From assembly GCA_964017155.1 (NCBI GenBank), contig OZ024861.1, positions 30,211,777 to 30,275,776 on the forward strand: a DNA stretch of 64,000 nt, read 5' to 3'. The notes beneath the pieces are model-generated. The model saw only the letters and a program-made list of their open reading frames with translations, did no database searches and was not told where the DNA came from. Every line of letters starts with the position of its first letter. The stretch's first letter is position 1. The stretch is from Oasisia sp. SBJ-2009 (lineage: Eukaryota; Annelida; Polychaeta; Sabellida; Siboglinidae). This document shows positions 25,891-36,960 of the stretch, piece after piece. A program made the position numbers and the translations under genes.

Positions 25891-26309
25891 AGAAAGTTGA
25901 TTTCAAGATAGGTGAAACATGGTGTGATGCTTATGATGTGAAATAATCATGGGAAAACGTCAAATCAGTTGCTGACTTTCTTTGCCTCACTCTTTGGCAT
26001 TAAAAGATCTCGTATGTTTAAAATTGAAATGATGAGTATGATGCTTGAGGGTGATGACGATGAAGTGACGCATGGTGACGACGTTGACCACGATGAGAGT
26101 ACTACATACATAGAGTTGATCGTTATTAACCCGCAAACTCAACTCAGTTGCCTCTACCAAATATTGCGCTATCAAATATTCAAGGGTGAAAAAAGACGCC
26201 TGTCAACGTCTGATAATCTCCACACACGACTTGACAACATTAATTTCTCTCATCTTTGCTGCAATACGTTTCACGCTAATATCTGATGAAATGCATATTT
26301 CATGGGCAC

Positions 26310-26520
26310 ATTGAATTGATAACTAGGACAGAAATGAATTGTATCATTATAGTTGTCCAATACACGTATCTTAGAATATCTGTTGTATAACGCAGAATCA
26401 TAATTCTCTGCTAAACTGGACACGAAATCCTTAATTTCAGTAACTGTCAACCCATAGCCGTCTTTGATCAGTGGATCTAAATTAGACAAAGCTACTACGA
26501 ACAAACCATGTTTAGGTTTA
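26310..26520 (-). pseudogene. Unknown family fragment, right arm
   Basis: The minus strand reads [20 protein letters not shown], then [18 protein letters not shown] and FCPSYQ, homologous to 25,678-25,890. Upstream on the same strand the frame runs into a long (TA)n tract, so the long open frame through the microsatellite is not a real protein. Confidence 0.5.
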
Positions 26521-26552
26521 GTTTGTGGACGACCATATTTTGTTTGTATATG

Positions 26553-26554
26553 TA

Positions 26555-26637
<83 letters not shown>

Positions 26638-26664
26638 GTATATATATGTATGTATGTATGTATA

Positions 26665-26741
<77 letters not shown>

Positions 26742-26745
26742 CAGC
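26553..26745. repeat. (TA)n / (TATG)n microsatellite
   Basis: About 190 bases of TA with TATG interruptions, inside the right arm of the inverted duplication and absent from the left arm. Confidence 0.95.
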
Positions 26746-27279
26746 AAATACACTTTCAGACTTACTCAATTCTGCGCATCTAGCAAATACGTTATCTCAT
26801 TGCATCCAGAAAGTTCACACCACTTTCGTGATTAACAAGTATGAACTTATCCCTCACTCTTTTCCTTTTTAACCGAACCCTATTACTCCCACGTACATTG
26901 AGTGTACGTATGGTGCAATGTATGGTACAATGAATGTAGTCCGGATAAACACGGATTCTATTATATAAGAGCTTGTGCTGCGTGTGTATGGATTATGGAT
27001 TGCTTCTTGTAGTTTGTTTATCTCAACAGTTACCTCCGGTTCCTCTAAAATTAATAGGAGATTCCGTATATCAGTGTATCATTTATAACATGCAAATGTA
27101 TTGTGATACTTGAATGCACAGTAATATCCGTGAATCCCTAATACTGTGTTAACAATGTCATCTTTGAGATCAATTACGTGACTGACACGTTTCCTGCTAG
27201 TCTCCCCAGAGGGTAAGCATGCAGCACTGAGAGTTGTAACTGTCAAAAAAATAACATGACATGCTCTAGTCTCGCTTAA

Positions 27280-28239
27280 CCGACTGTCGGTAGGCTGCGT
27301 AAGAAAGTCTGGTGACTGCCGGCCTTTGAATATTATTCGTGTGGGGCTAAACAATGCTGCCACCTCATGGATACTGGTTAATACTGCCGTAATTCCTATT
27401 TTATAAACAACTGCAAATTTGTATTTCTATTTATGTTTGTATAAGTATAAGTTTAATTTTGAATAGTTTTTATAATAAAGCATTAATAAATTAATTAATA
27501 AAGCATTATCTGATAAATAAAAAGTATCGTTATTTAATTTATTTCAAATTCGGCCAGAAAAGCAATCAGCGTTTCTACCCTAATCAGGGGTAAGGCCGCC
27601 CTGGCGGTTACAACTGCAGCCCATTAATTCCCCAGCAGAGTTTAGTGGCTTAAAAGTGCTGCCACCTGACTGGGCCTGAGTGACTCACTATACACAATAA
27701 GGGCCGATGCACACAAGGTTGGAGATGAAGAAGCACAGTACGAGTCTGAGGAGCAGTTTGCTTAGAGACAGTGGTGTATCATTTGTAGCACACTCAAGAA
27801 ATGAAAATTAGTTTGAAAACTTATAATATCACGCACAGAATAATGTATGTTATATTGATATTTCTAATGGGTTTCATTACAGTATAATGTCTGTGTTCTT
27901 GTGATAAAAGTTTGGAGATATATTAATTGTTAGATTAAACAAGACATATTTGACAATACATTTATCATAATTTCGCTAGGTACATCAACAAAGTTGTAAA
28001 AATTGTCATTTAAACACTTCTGTGTGATAACGTATGCTATGCCTATGTAGTTAATAACACTTTTGGATTTTTTTCGATAGCGTTATTATTAACAATGTTA
28101 TTCGACTTTTTAGAGTCAGAAAAACAGGCCATTGTGTCCAAAGATTTCACATCCATTTTCTGTGACCTGAAATCGTAGACATAGGAAACGGCGTGACCTA
28201 CATTCAACTACAACTACGTTCGCAATACCAGCAAAGAGT
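27280..28239. other. No gene seen
   Basis: AT-rich DNA with one GC-richer island at about 27,550-27,770 (around gtaaggccgccctggcggtt) that has no recognisable coding or RNA structure. Confidence 0.4.
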
Positions 28240-29069
28240 TTAAAGGACAAACAAAGTTAACTTTTACGTGGCATACACCTAATAGAGTTAATATAAAGTA
28301 ACAATTTCCACATATACTCAAATTTTTAACGCCACCGGTTTACCAGACAAATATTTTTTAACACCCAGCCATCCAAATGCTATGCGCTACCCCATCTTAG
28401 TCGAAGAATTACGTCACGACGGTGATCGAGGCGTAGATTCACTGCATAGGGTTTGGCTGTTGTCATGAAATGGCTGCAACTCGGCAACGCGCGTAACATG
28501 CTGATGACGGTAAATATAAAGTTGTCTATTATTGTTATCGCTGAAATCATCCCATCAACTGATGATACATGTCTACATCAACGCATTTCTCCTCAAAATG
28601 GACCGAGCAAAGTGCCAAACAGTACGCCCGCAAATCACCAACGTGAATCCATTGCTTCAATACTACCGGTTGTTTCAACTATTATTGCAACCGTATGCCG
28701 AACACGAAGGCATAATTACTAAAGTTTACCATAGATTTAACCACAGATTTAGATATACGTCTATAAGCAGCTGCTAGATGTCACGCCAACTGAACGAACT
28801 GTCGAAGACTCGAAGTTGTTGACCCTTAACAGCATCGCCGGAAGCTGTCCGAGATATAGAATGCCGCGCGCTGAATGGCCAAGCCAAATTAACCCTTCAC
28901 CTATGGCGGCCTCTAGACCATCGTGGATTTCGTCAGAATTTTAGACTTTAAAGTCACATTCTGAGTAAACCGCTGACGTTAAAAAATTGAGTATATGTGG
29001 AAATTGTTACTTTGTATAAACTCTATTAGGTGTATGACACGAAGCCGTAGCCTTTTTTTGTCCTTTAAA
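28239..29069. mobile_element. P-like element, 0.83 kb, about 110-bp terminal inverted repeats
   Basis: The left end (tttaaaggacaaacaaag) and the reverse complement of the right end (tttaaaggacaaaaaaagg) begin inverted repeats of about 110 bases that share acacctaatagagttaata and ccacatatactcaa. The interior holds a THAP relic on the minus strand. The whole element is a near copy, in the opposite orientation, of 60,337-61,199. It is far too short for a full transposase, so it is non-autonomous. Confidence 0.8.
28545..28713 (-). pseudogene. THAP domain relic in P-like element
   Basis: From the ATG at 28,713 it reads MPSCSAYGCNNS and then a stop. In another frame about 100 bases on it reads ALCSVHFEEKC. 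These are the first zinc pair (C-x4-C) and the closing C-x2-H of a THAP domain. The middle, with the invariant Trp and Pro, is lost. The same two halves occur at 60,691-60,870. Confidence 0.7.
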
Positions 29070-29155
29070 ATCATTAAGAGGCCCAGCTTCCTATCTGTGC
29101 CATAGTGCGCCGAGCGCCGCAGCGCGCCAAGCGACGAGGGTAACAGTCCGCAGTG

Positions 29156-30580
29156 ATGGAGAAAGCCGCTTGGTTGTCCAAGTCCAATGGACATCACTGC
29201 GCGGCTCATAAATGCAAGAACAATCGCAAGAACAGACGCGATATAAGTTATTAAATTCCCACAGACCCAGACAGGTAAAAAATGTGTTTTGGATTTAATA
29301 TTCAGGCACTATTCTGTGAAATCAATCGAAGCAAACGCAAACTTCTAGTGCGAAATCAGTTGAAAATATTGCCAAATTCCGCCGTCATTTAAAAACATCT
29401 ATACAACCTTGCCTATCCACCATAGCTCCCTGGCGCATCAATCAATCTGATGACAACTGGATATGTATAATGACTGAGATCGATTAACCCTTTTTGCTTT
29501 GATGCGCCCCTGAGCTTGATTTCTAAGGATTATCGGCGCAATATAAGTTAACTAATTATTATTATTATTATGTATCATTTAGACTCCAATAACTTTTAAA
29601 AATACCTCTATATTAGTCCTGTAATGATTGCATGTACATCCAATAACTTTCAGATCATGGTGGACAGCGTCCTTCATCGAGGAACAATGTCGAACTGTGA
29701 GAAAGATGTCGATGAATTCCTCTTCTCACTCAAGAATTACACTCCATCAAAGGTATCACTTATAATCCATGATACATTGATAGAGTGCTGTCACAGCTTT
29801 ATGCATAAAATACCATAAATAGATTGTCACTGAGTTATATTTGGTTATCTCTGATCACCCTAATATATATTTACAGTTAGTACTAGTTTCAGTTTTTATA
29901 CCTTGCTAAAATTTAATAATTTACATGATATTTAATCATTTTACCTTTAGCCCATTGTTATCATTGCTTTTACATGAACATCATATGTTTTACAGACACA
30001 GGCGTCGTTTCTACCAAACATAGTCACCCCTCCAGTCAGCTCCAAATTACCCAGCCTGCCTGCAGAGATACAATCTGTAGGGTGTATGATGGCTTATGAG
30101 CTGGATGACCTCAGTCTCCAGGAGAAGAATATTCTTATATACATTGGTGGCTACATCGTCCGGAAACTCAGCGCCAAAGCCTGTGAGCCAGGAAGGACCC
30201 TGATCAGCACTAAGATCTCGCCTACCGACCCAGACCACACTTTCCTCATAACCAAAAACTTTGCGGAAGCGAAAGTTGGTCTGCAATCTCCAACCTCTGT
30301 CCTGGCCACCTCGTTACAGCAGATGGAAACGGTCTACCTCAACCAAGTAGACAGCGTCCTCTACGGATCAGGTGTGAGAGCAGCCCTTGTGTCCCTGCGG
30401 CTGGAATGTGTCGATCCCAAGCTGGTGTGTGATCGATGCAAGTTGCATTCTCACATTGTGGGATTGATGGTGAACATCCGGCTGCACCACACTATTCACC
30501 AGGCCAATACTACTCTGCGTGACAAGAAGGACAGAAAGAACCGAAAGACGCTCAACATTGATTTTAAACTCTGGTACTAG
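29156..30580 (+). pseudogene. THAP/P-type transposase gene, three visible exons, broken
   Basis: Exon 1 (29,156-29,274) starts at an ATG and carries the beginning of a THAP domain: C15 and C20 in CAAHKCKNN, then IPTDPDR, ending in a good donor (CAG/GTAAAA). One in-frame TAA at 29,252 breaks it. Exon 2 (29,654-29,752, VDSVLHRGTMSNCEKD...) and exon 3 (29,996-30,580) both splice in phase 0. Exon 3 carries ILIYIGGYIVRKLSAKAC and GLQSPTS plus a run on VCDRCKLHSHIVGL, the pattern of the C-terminal RNase H-like part of P-element-type transposases. The catalytic centre and GTP-binding insertion are missing between exons 1 and 2. It starts 87 bases after the P-like element that ends at 29,069. It could also be a domesticated THAP gene fragment. 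Confidence 0.6.
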
Positions 30581-30967
30581 TACTACATACGAATCTACAT
30601 ACGTATCGAAAAGACGAATATTCGACGGTTTCGGTCTACACTCACATCCCAAGACCTGGTGCAACAGCTGTAAAGTATTATTAAAATATTATTTATATCC
30701 TAAAAAAATTAAGAGTTTAAACTTCAATCCGTTATGTTGTATAAAGGTATTTTAATTTGCACTGCGGCCGATCGAACATCGTTATGCAACGCATGGCGTA
30801 CGCGGCAGTGCCGCGAACATCGTGCGCACCACCGCGCACGTCGCTAATAAAGTTCATTGTTTAAGCAAGGATATTATAGCTTCACAGAGATACGCAACTC
30901 CACGCGATAACGTGTGACGCCACAACCACTAACGCCATCTAGGTTTAAGCGTGCTAAACTACAGACG

Positions 30968-31140
30968 ATGGCGTCTGCTCGACGTTTGATGGCAAATTGC
31001 CAATGTTGTGCTGCGTCCAACTGCAACAACAGTCGCACAAAATGGTTTTCCACCGCTTCCCGGATCTATTAAAGAAACGTTTATGTAAAAGTAAAGTAAT
31101 CGACACTTTCCCCTGTAAAAACATGAGAAAAATGGCCAAA
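30968..31140 (+). pseudogene. THAP domain relic with frameshift
   Basis: The ATG at 30,968 leads into ANCQCCAASNCNNSRTK, the first zinc pair and asparagine-rich turn of a THAP domain. A shift of one base is then needed to continue with KMVFHRFPDLLKKRL, the HRFP block. Downstream of the shift the frame closes at 31,152 after AKCSH. It lies about 55 bases inside the left terminal repeat, as expected for the start of a P-like transposase gene. Confidence 0.65.
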
Positions 31141-31149
31141 TGTAGTCAC

Positions 31150-32640
31150 TGAAACGCCAGTCGAATACGCTAGCAAGTCGAACACTGTCACTGAAGGATA
31201 TCGTTTGAAATTATCACCATATGTTACATAGAATGCGTTAACCCATTAGCACGCAGCCGATTTTAACTTGAAGCCTGTGGCTCCTAAAATATTTGACCTA
31301 TATGTTTAAAAACATTGCTTGCGCCATTGTCTTTGCTCTAGCGCCTTTATTATTCAATTCTCGCAATTGCAGGTTGTATGCATGTTGTAGATAATAAAGG
31401 TACCTACATAGTGGTCTTAAAATTGTTGTCATAACTTTAAAATATGTTAACCATATCTTGGTTGACACTATGACATTTTGCAACATTTGGTAAATAAATA
31501 CTTTGTTGCGGTGTAACTTTTTTATGCTTGGATTTTTACTGTTACAAGTTGAGTTTAGTTAAAAGAACATAAAATTATCTACACATTGGTATAAAACTTG
31601 TTACAATATATTACAAATTTTAGCCGTATACGTGGCCAACTGCTGGCTGGAGGACATTTTTAAATGACCAAAAACAAAAGCTATTGCTGTTAAATTTCGA
31701 AAAGGCGATAAATATATTTGAGAACTGAAGTATCCAAAATAGTCACAATTTAATGTAGATAGGTGTCGCATTAATTGCATCTCTTAATTACTAGATGCAA
31801 CCAGGTAAACCGAATTTAAACGCTGTGATGTATTCGCTGGCTGGCTATGGCCGACCTGAGGAGATTATTGGTGACCGTCAATGCCCGACTTGAGTGTTAA
31901 TCGGTTAAACAGGTACATTTGGCATCTACACAAACAATCTGATCGACAAAGATGTAAAATGGGGTTTGTGAACATAAATTTTCAAAAACTACTTGTCTTA
32001 TATTACACGAAATACTGACTGACCCCCGTTGCGTAATGGTCCCTATGCCTATGGGGAGTGTGGCATGTTTAAAAACATCTACACATAACGCAGGACAGAA
32101 TATACGTAGATAATATTGGTTGGATTCTCAATACATATGCCAAAGGATTATTCCTAGTCCACTTCCCATGTGGAGTTCACTCTCGTATGGCAATGTGGTT
32201 AAATTTGGCTAAATCTTGTAATTATTACCACCACCTTGACCTTGTAATGAGTTACTTGTCTATTTCGACTCGCGGCATAGCTAGATACTAATCTAATATA
32301 GTTGAAATATAATGTAATTTCTGCATGAAGTCAATAATGTTTCGTTATATAACAGGATATATTATTATTTATATGACAGGATTAATGTTCGTATATAACT
32401 AATTCTGTTTATATTATTTTTTCTTAATGTTCATTTAAGCATTTCGGATGTGTGCAATATTTACATATCTAATGATTTATTATTATGGTTGTGACCACAA
32501 TAATTATGTTTGGGGATACATATTAATAACAGTTTTTACATTCTTGTGTATTACATCATGTGTACAACATGTTGACATGGTCTTCAATTGTAATGTTTGT
32601 TGAATGTTATTTGAATAAATAATAGTGAATTGAATTGAAT
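31150..32640. other. No gene seen; interior of the P-like composite
   Basis: AT-rich sequence between the THAP relic and the next transposase exon, probably intron or decayed element. No motif is recognised. Confidence 0.4.
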
Positions 32641-32667
32641 TAATATTTGTGTTCAATACATGTTGCA

Positions 32668-32870
32668 GAAGAAGCAGCTCACACATGCACAGCTGAGTTC
32701 ATCGAAAGGATGGACCAACTGTGCAATGCCTTTAACAGCCAGACGCTGACCAGTCCAGCACTGATGCAACACGCTCTGACTGTAACCAGTGGCCACAAAG
32801 TGTTCTTGCTAGGAATCTTAGATTGGCTATCCAAGATTAAAAGCAAAGGCAATGATGGGAGTATATTAAT
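32668..32870 (+). pseudogene. P-type transposase exon (GTP-binding / RNase H junction region)
   Basis: After an acceptor-like ttgcag the frame reads EEAAHTCTAEFIERMDQLCN, then AFNSQTLTSPALMQHALTV and FLLGILDWLSKI. A TAEFIxxMDxLFDxxNS-like block followed by a WL segment is typical of P-element-type transposases between the GTP-binding insertion and the last RNase H-like part. There is no matching exon nearby in phase, and the frame runs on into intron-like sequence after KGNDG. Confidence 0.55.
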
Positions 32871-33139
32871 TTTGTTTAGATGTTGTGTCATTTGTCATCT
32901 ATGCTTGTATGGGAATTTGACTTTACTAACTATGTGCATTTTCAACCCAAATGTCTTAATTCTTGCAATTTTGCCGCTTCAAACCAAGCAAAACAGGTAC
33001 GGGAGTAATTGAACAAGCAGTTCGAGCAAGAATTTGAACAAATTCTCAAATCTTTAATAATATGGGGCCAGAACTATCGCGTTTATTACGAAATAGGCCC
33101 AGGAATGTACTGTGTTATTAACCTCAATTAAAATAATAC

Positions 33140-33500
33140 ACTAGCTTAAAAACACCATCTACAAGGCGAGTGGGGTGAGTTAGGGTGAGAGGGGGGTATA
33201 TATGGCCGCTGGTGCAGCCTCTGTCATTTGAACCTTTGCTATCGTGTCCTAACACACTGGTGCAGTCTCTGTAATTTGAACCTTCATTATCGTAGTTTAG
33301 CACGCTTAATATCAGGTGGCGCCACTTACGTAATGTCACCAGAGAGCGTAAAGGGGAGAGATGTCACTCAGCCGGTGGCATTTTGGATTTTGAACTGGTG
33401 GCGCACCAAGCGGCTGGGTGTCATGCGAGTTCATAAGCAAACCGGCGTGCTTTCATTCATTTGGTTAAAAAGCGATCGACTGCTCGTACGTTGACTTGGG
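33140..33500. repeat. Partial copy of the P-like 5' region
   Basis: The reverse complement of about 33,370-33,425 contains acccagccgcttgg, matching the minus-strand leader of the THAP exon at about 35,960. A direct repeat of tggtgcag(c/t)ctctgt also lies at about 33,210 and 33,260. A G-rich run follows at 33,496-33,530. Confidence 0.4.
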
Positions 33501-33529
33501 GGGTGGGGGGTGTGGGGGGTGGGGTGGAC

Positions 33530-35060
33530 ATGTAAAGATAAAAAATTGATATTTTTATGCGCCAAATATATTGATTTTCAAAAATATATAATATTTTATG
33601 GTCATTTCACGGCTACATTATAATAGGATTCATGAAATCTCAGATATGATCATTATGCCTGGTTCTTTCTTTACCATGTCCCGAGACAACCTCTCCCTGT
33701 CAGCTGAAGATATGCTGCAGTCAATAATTATGTCCATAGCCTGAAAGTGCATTTTAAAATTAGTTGAAATGTTCCGGTTTTATATATACATCTTGATACA
33801 TGTACTGCCTATGGACACACAACTGGTCCATTGTAAATTTGAAAGGATGTATGTACAGTAAATTATGATGCAGCCCTAAGTGTCTTTTTCTACTACTTTC
33901 AATCTTTGTATTCTAGTCATATTTACTTCTTGTTTTGGTACACATGATGTTTAACATCTCACCTAAACATGCTAAACCTACACCCGCCCAAATTGCCAAC
34001 ACCATCATATATGCCTCCCTGTGGTTTATGTGTTCCTCCATTTTAATACTTTGTCATACAGTTGTGTGTGCGTTAAATTATGTGTCTATTCCTGGTCATA
34101 TTCATAACTTGTTTTCATGATATGTTTAAATTGTATTTTTTTTTACACCATTGCATGCTTTTGTATTTTTAATGTCTGAAGGCTCCACCTCAACAGTTTT
34201 ATTACTGAACGTGGATTCCTTAATAAATCAATCACTCAATATAATTCAGTTCAGACAGTTACTGTCCAATCCCAATTTTTAGAAATATTTCATTCCTATT
34301 CTGAAACAGATCAAAAACATGAACAAAAAAGACATGGGTACAATAATACATTTATTGTAGGCATTAATAGCATGGGTACAGATATTAAAGTTACTATACA
34401 CTTCAAATGAGCCCAAAAACATGCCAATTTGGTTTGATTTGCCAACATTTGCAGAAAGTATTCAACATCATCTTTCATTTATCAAATAATCATTTATCAA
34501 AAATTTATCAAAAATCATTTTGTAATCAAGCCACTTCAAATGAGTTTATTTTTTTATTTTTGACACACACGTCTACAAATAAATAATGTCTGCACATGTC
34601 CATCTATGTTTAGAATTAATGTAATTTTGCAGATGAAAGATGCATATGATACATACAACCTGTGCTGTATATTGATACATGATAGTCATCATGCGCCACA
34701 CAAAAAGTAAAAGAATATGTGCCAGTAGTAAAATGTCAATACAGTGTTAGCTACATGTACATTTGTTCACAATATTCATTATAGTTAGTCTTCAGTTTCA
34801 TTGAATTGGCATAGTTTGCAATTCATATCGTGTGACTGCAAAATATAGCCAAATTGTTGGTTGCATTTACAATATTTAGTGTCCAAATGACATACAGAAT
34901 TATTTCGATGTTCTCACAAAAATGTTACAATTATTGAAACATACTAATGTTATCAGTTGATTATGTAAAACACATGTATCACCCCTCTTATACCTTAGTC
35001 CAGCCAGGGCTATATGTATACTGTATGGTGATGTACTATATATCTAGTCAACTGTCTCAA
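33530..35060. other. No gene seen
   Basis: AT-rich interior of the P-like composite. Open frames are short and without domains. Confidence 0.35.
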
Positions 35061-35065
35061 GCAAT

Positions 35066-36056
35066 TTACAACAATACAATCATCTGGTCTGACATGAATA
35101 TAATCAAGAACATTGATTTTACCAGGACTGAAGTATCTTGCTCAACTACATGTTCAGAAGATGAAGTTCTATCCTTGGGGGACTTGCGTTCTTTCTGGCG
35201 ATCTGATTGATTACAGCTGAATAACGTGGGAACTGCATCCCATACCAGCTTGTCACAGCTGTTGGCATTCATAAACTGTGACTCGGTGAAGTGTTTAGCG
35301 CACTTCCGGCAGTTGTTATAGAGATACCCGCAGTCTCTTTTCAACAGATCTTCTCTTCTAGAGTTTATAACCCATCGCTTACTCCTGAAATAAGAAGTGC
35401 AAAAACATTGAATTACAGCCAGTATTACACATTTATTGCTAATATTTTGCCAAGGCCCCTATTCTATTATCTAGAATTTAGATACACCATGTACATGTAC
35501 AAGGACAAGTAGGCCAGTCTGGATACATGATACAGTGTCAGTGATATTTACTCTTAGTTCAGCCCACCACAAGATCCGCTGGGACATACTGTTAATTTAT
35601 TGTCATTGATAACCACCCCCCCCCCCCCGCCCACGACAGTACTATTACTTGTCCCATACAATTACTACTAACCCGTCCCAGCCCATACGGAGTGTTTTTG
35701 TTTACATCACCAGCTGACATCCAGTCTGACACTGACTGGGGGGGGGGGGGGGGGGGGCGTGTCGAGGCGTTGCATTTATGTGTGTTATGCATGGTATTTC
35801 TTTTTAGTTTGTATTGATTTAATGCCTACCTGTCTTTATCTTTCGGGAATCTGAAGAATGAAAGCTCTGCGTTGACGCTTTTGTTGTTGCTGCAGCCAAA
35901 GGCTGAGCAAAACGAACCGCCGAGCTTGGCGTACGCAATGTTGATCTGACTTTTGAAACCCAGCCGCTTGGCACGCTGGGGTCTATGTTTTAAAAATGGC
36001 GCCCAATGGGAAACAGCGCATGTGATTGGTCTTCCTGTAATTGTCTTTGATGTCAC
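35066..36056 (-). CDS. THAP-domain gene, two exons, partial
   Basis: Exon 1 (about 36,000-35,829, minus) carries GGSFCSAFGCSNNKSVNAEL and SFFRFPKDKDR, then a donor (AG/GTAGGC). Exon 2 (from 35,384, after acceptor TTTCAG) completes the split Arg codon and continues SKRWVINSRREDLLKR, CGYLYNNCRKCAKHFTESQF. Joined, this is a complete THAP zinc-binding domain: C-x4-C, the invariant Trp and FP, and C-x2-H (CAKH). After the domain comes a basic, low-complexity segment to a stop at 35,066, or to a donor at 35,123 (CTG/GTAAAA). No ATG is in frame upstream: the frame opens at a GTG at 36,056, so the true start is lost or lies in another exon. It sits 15 bases inside a P-like terminal repeat, so it is most likely the transposase N-terminus. 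Nothing catalytic follows. Confidence 0.65.
35614..35758. repeat. Poly-C and poly-G runs facing each other
   Basis: A run of about 13 C at 35,617-35,630 and a run of about 20 G at 35,738-35,757 can pair around a loop of about 105 bases. They lie in the intron of the THAP gene. Confidence 0.7.
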
Positions 36057-36529
36057 GCTATTTACGGCAAAATCGCCAGGAGTTGCGTATCTTTGTGAAG
36101 CTATAGAATCCTTGGTTTAACTTTCAACAACGTATGACATGCCTGTTTGCAATGCCAATGATCAATTGCGTTTTTGCACGCTGGTGCACATAAATAATAT
36201 CAATATCATTTTAACGTAGTTATACATAAAAATCTCTGCGTGAAGTATAAAAGTTCTGCGTGCAATATTAACAGTATTTTTAAACGATATTTCACAAGGT
36301 AAAAGTAAACACTAACTCATGTTGATAGCGTCCACCAGAAAAAAAACGGAAATTTCGCTATGACGTAGATCGCTCTGTCATTGGTTCACGTGATTATTAA
36401 AGAAGTCGAAAATTCATTTGCATAATGCTACCAAACATTCTTGAGGAATCCCCGTTTTCGGCGTCACTATGGAACCATTCATCGGAATGTAATGTACCTA
36501 ATTATGCATTTGATGATAGGTTTCTCGTT

Positions 36530-36960
36530 ATCCTTAACTGCGAATATATGTCTACATACATATGCGGTTTTGTCGAACCATCTTGAAATCTACTGCAAGC
36601 TTTTATAATAATGCAGATGTCTGCTTGTTTGTCCTAGGGCTAGGTGAACGGATTACCCCGGAATATTCGCCACGATACAAGGACATCGTGCAAGAGGAGA
36701 CTTCTTACAAAACTTTGGAACCAGAAATACCTGAGCATTAATACCTGAGCATTAAAATATACTTGAAGATTGGCATATAAAAGGATTAGCCTGAGCCTGA
36801 GGTGCACAAATGATTCGCGTGGTCTCTGACATGTATACCTGGTGGACAGTCCTGTCAGTAACGAACTGAACCGGTCACTCACTTGGTCTTGGCATGGTAA
36901 TTCTCAGGAGGTGGATAATCGTACATATCCATGATTAATTTCACCTTTTACTCACTTAGG
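36530..36960. repeat. Dispersed repeat, direct copy of 48,410-48,890
   Basis: Both copies contain ccttaactgcgaatatatgt, tttgtcgaaccatc, gcaagcttttataataatgc and gaggtggataatcgtacata in the same order. The 48.4 kb copy has about 80 extra bases in the middle. There are no TG...CA ends, and no retroelement genes lie between the copies, so they are not called LTRs. Confidence 0.8.

Larger units (their letters stand above)
25080..27280. repeat. Inverted duplication of an unknown coding family
   Basis: The left arm (about 25,170-25,860) and right arm (about 26,318-27,230) are reverse complements at the level of encoded protein and, less well, of DNA. Shared blocks are TSRKRV plus DIVN, NKLLEA / NKLQEA, TRSTSS, and a C-terminal block described at 25,678. 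The right arm carries a (TA)n/(TATG)n insertion at 26,553-26,745. The spacer is about 0.46 kb and contains an acidic open segment (LEGDDDEVTHGDDVDHDEST). Both arms have stops and frameshifts. Confidence 0.7.
30863..36120. mobile_element. Large P-like composite with matching ends
   Basis: Bases 30,863-30,912 and the reverse complement of 36,071-36,120 match (both contain atagcttcaca and gatacgcaactcc). Just inside each end is a THAP domain pointing inward (30,968 plus; 36,056 minus), and a transposase exon lies at 32,668-32,870. A single P element has only one THAP end, so this looks like two elements whose 5' ends face each other, or an element whose one end was copied. Target-site duplications were not resolved. 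Confidence 0.55.

Noticed and set aside
26508..26835. Long Tyr-Ile-rich frames, also at 16.5-17.7, 51-53 and 61.5-62.5 kb
   Set aside because: They are translations of (TA)n and (TATG)n microsatellites on both strands.
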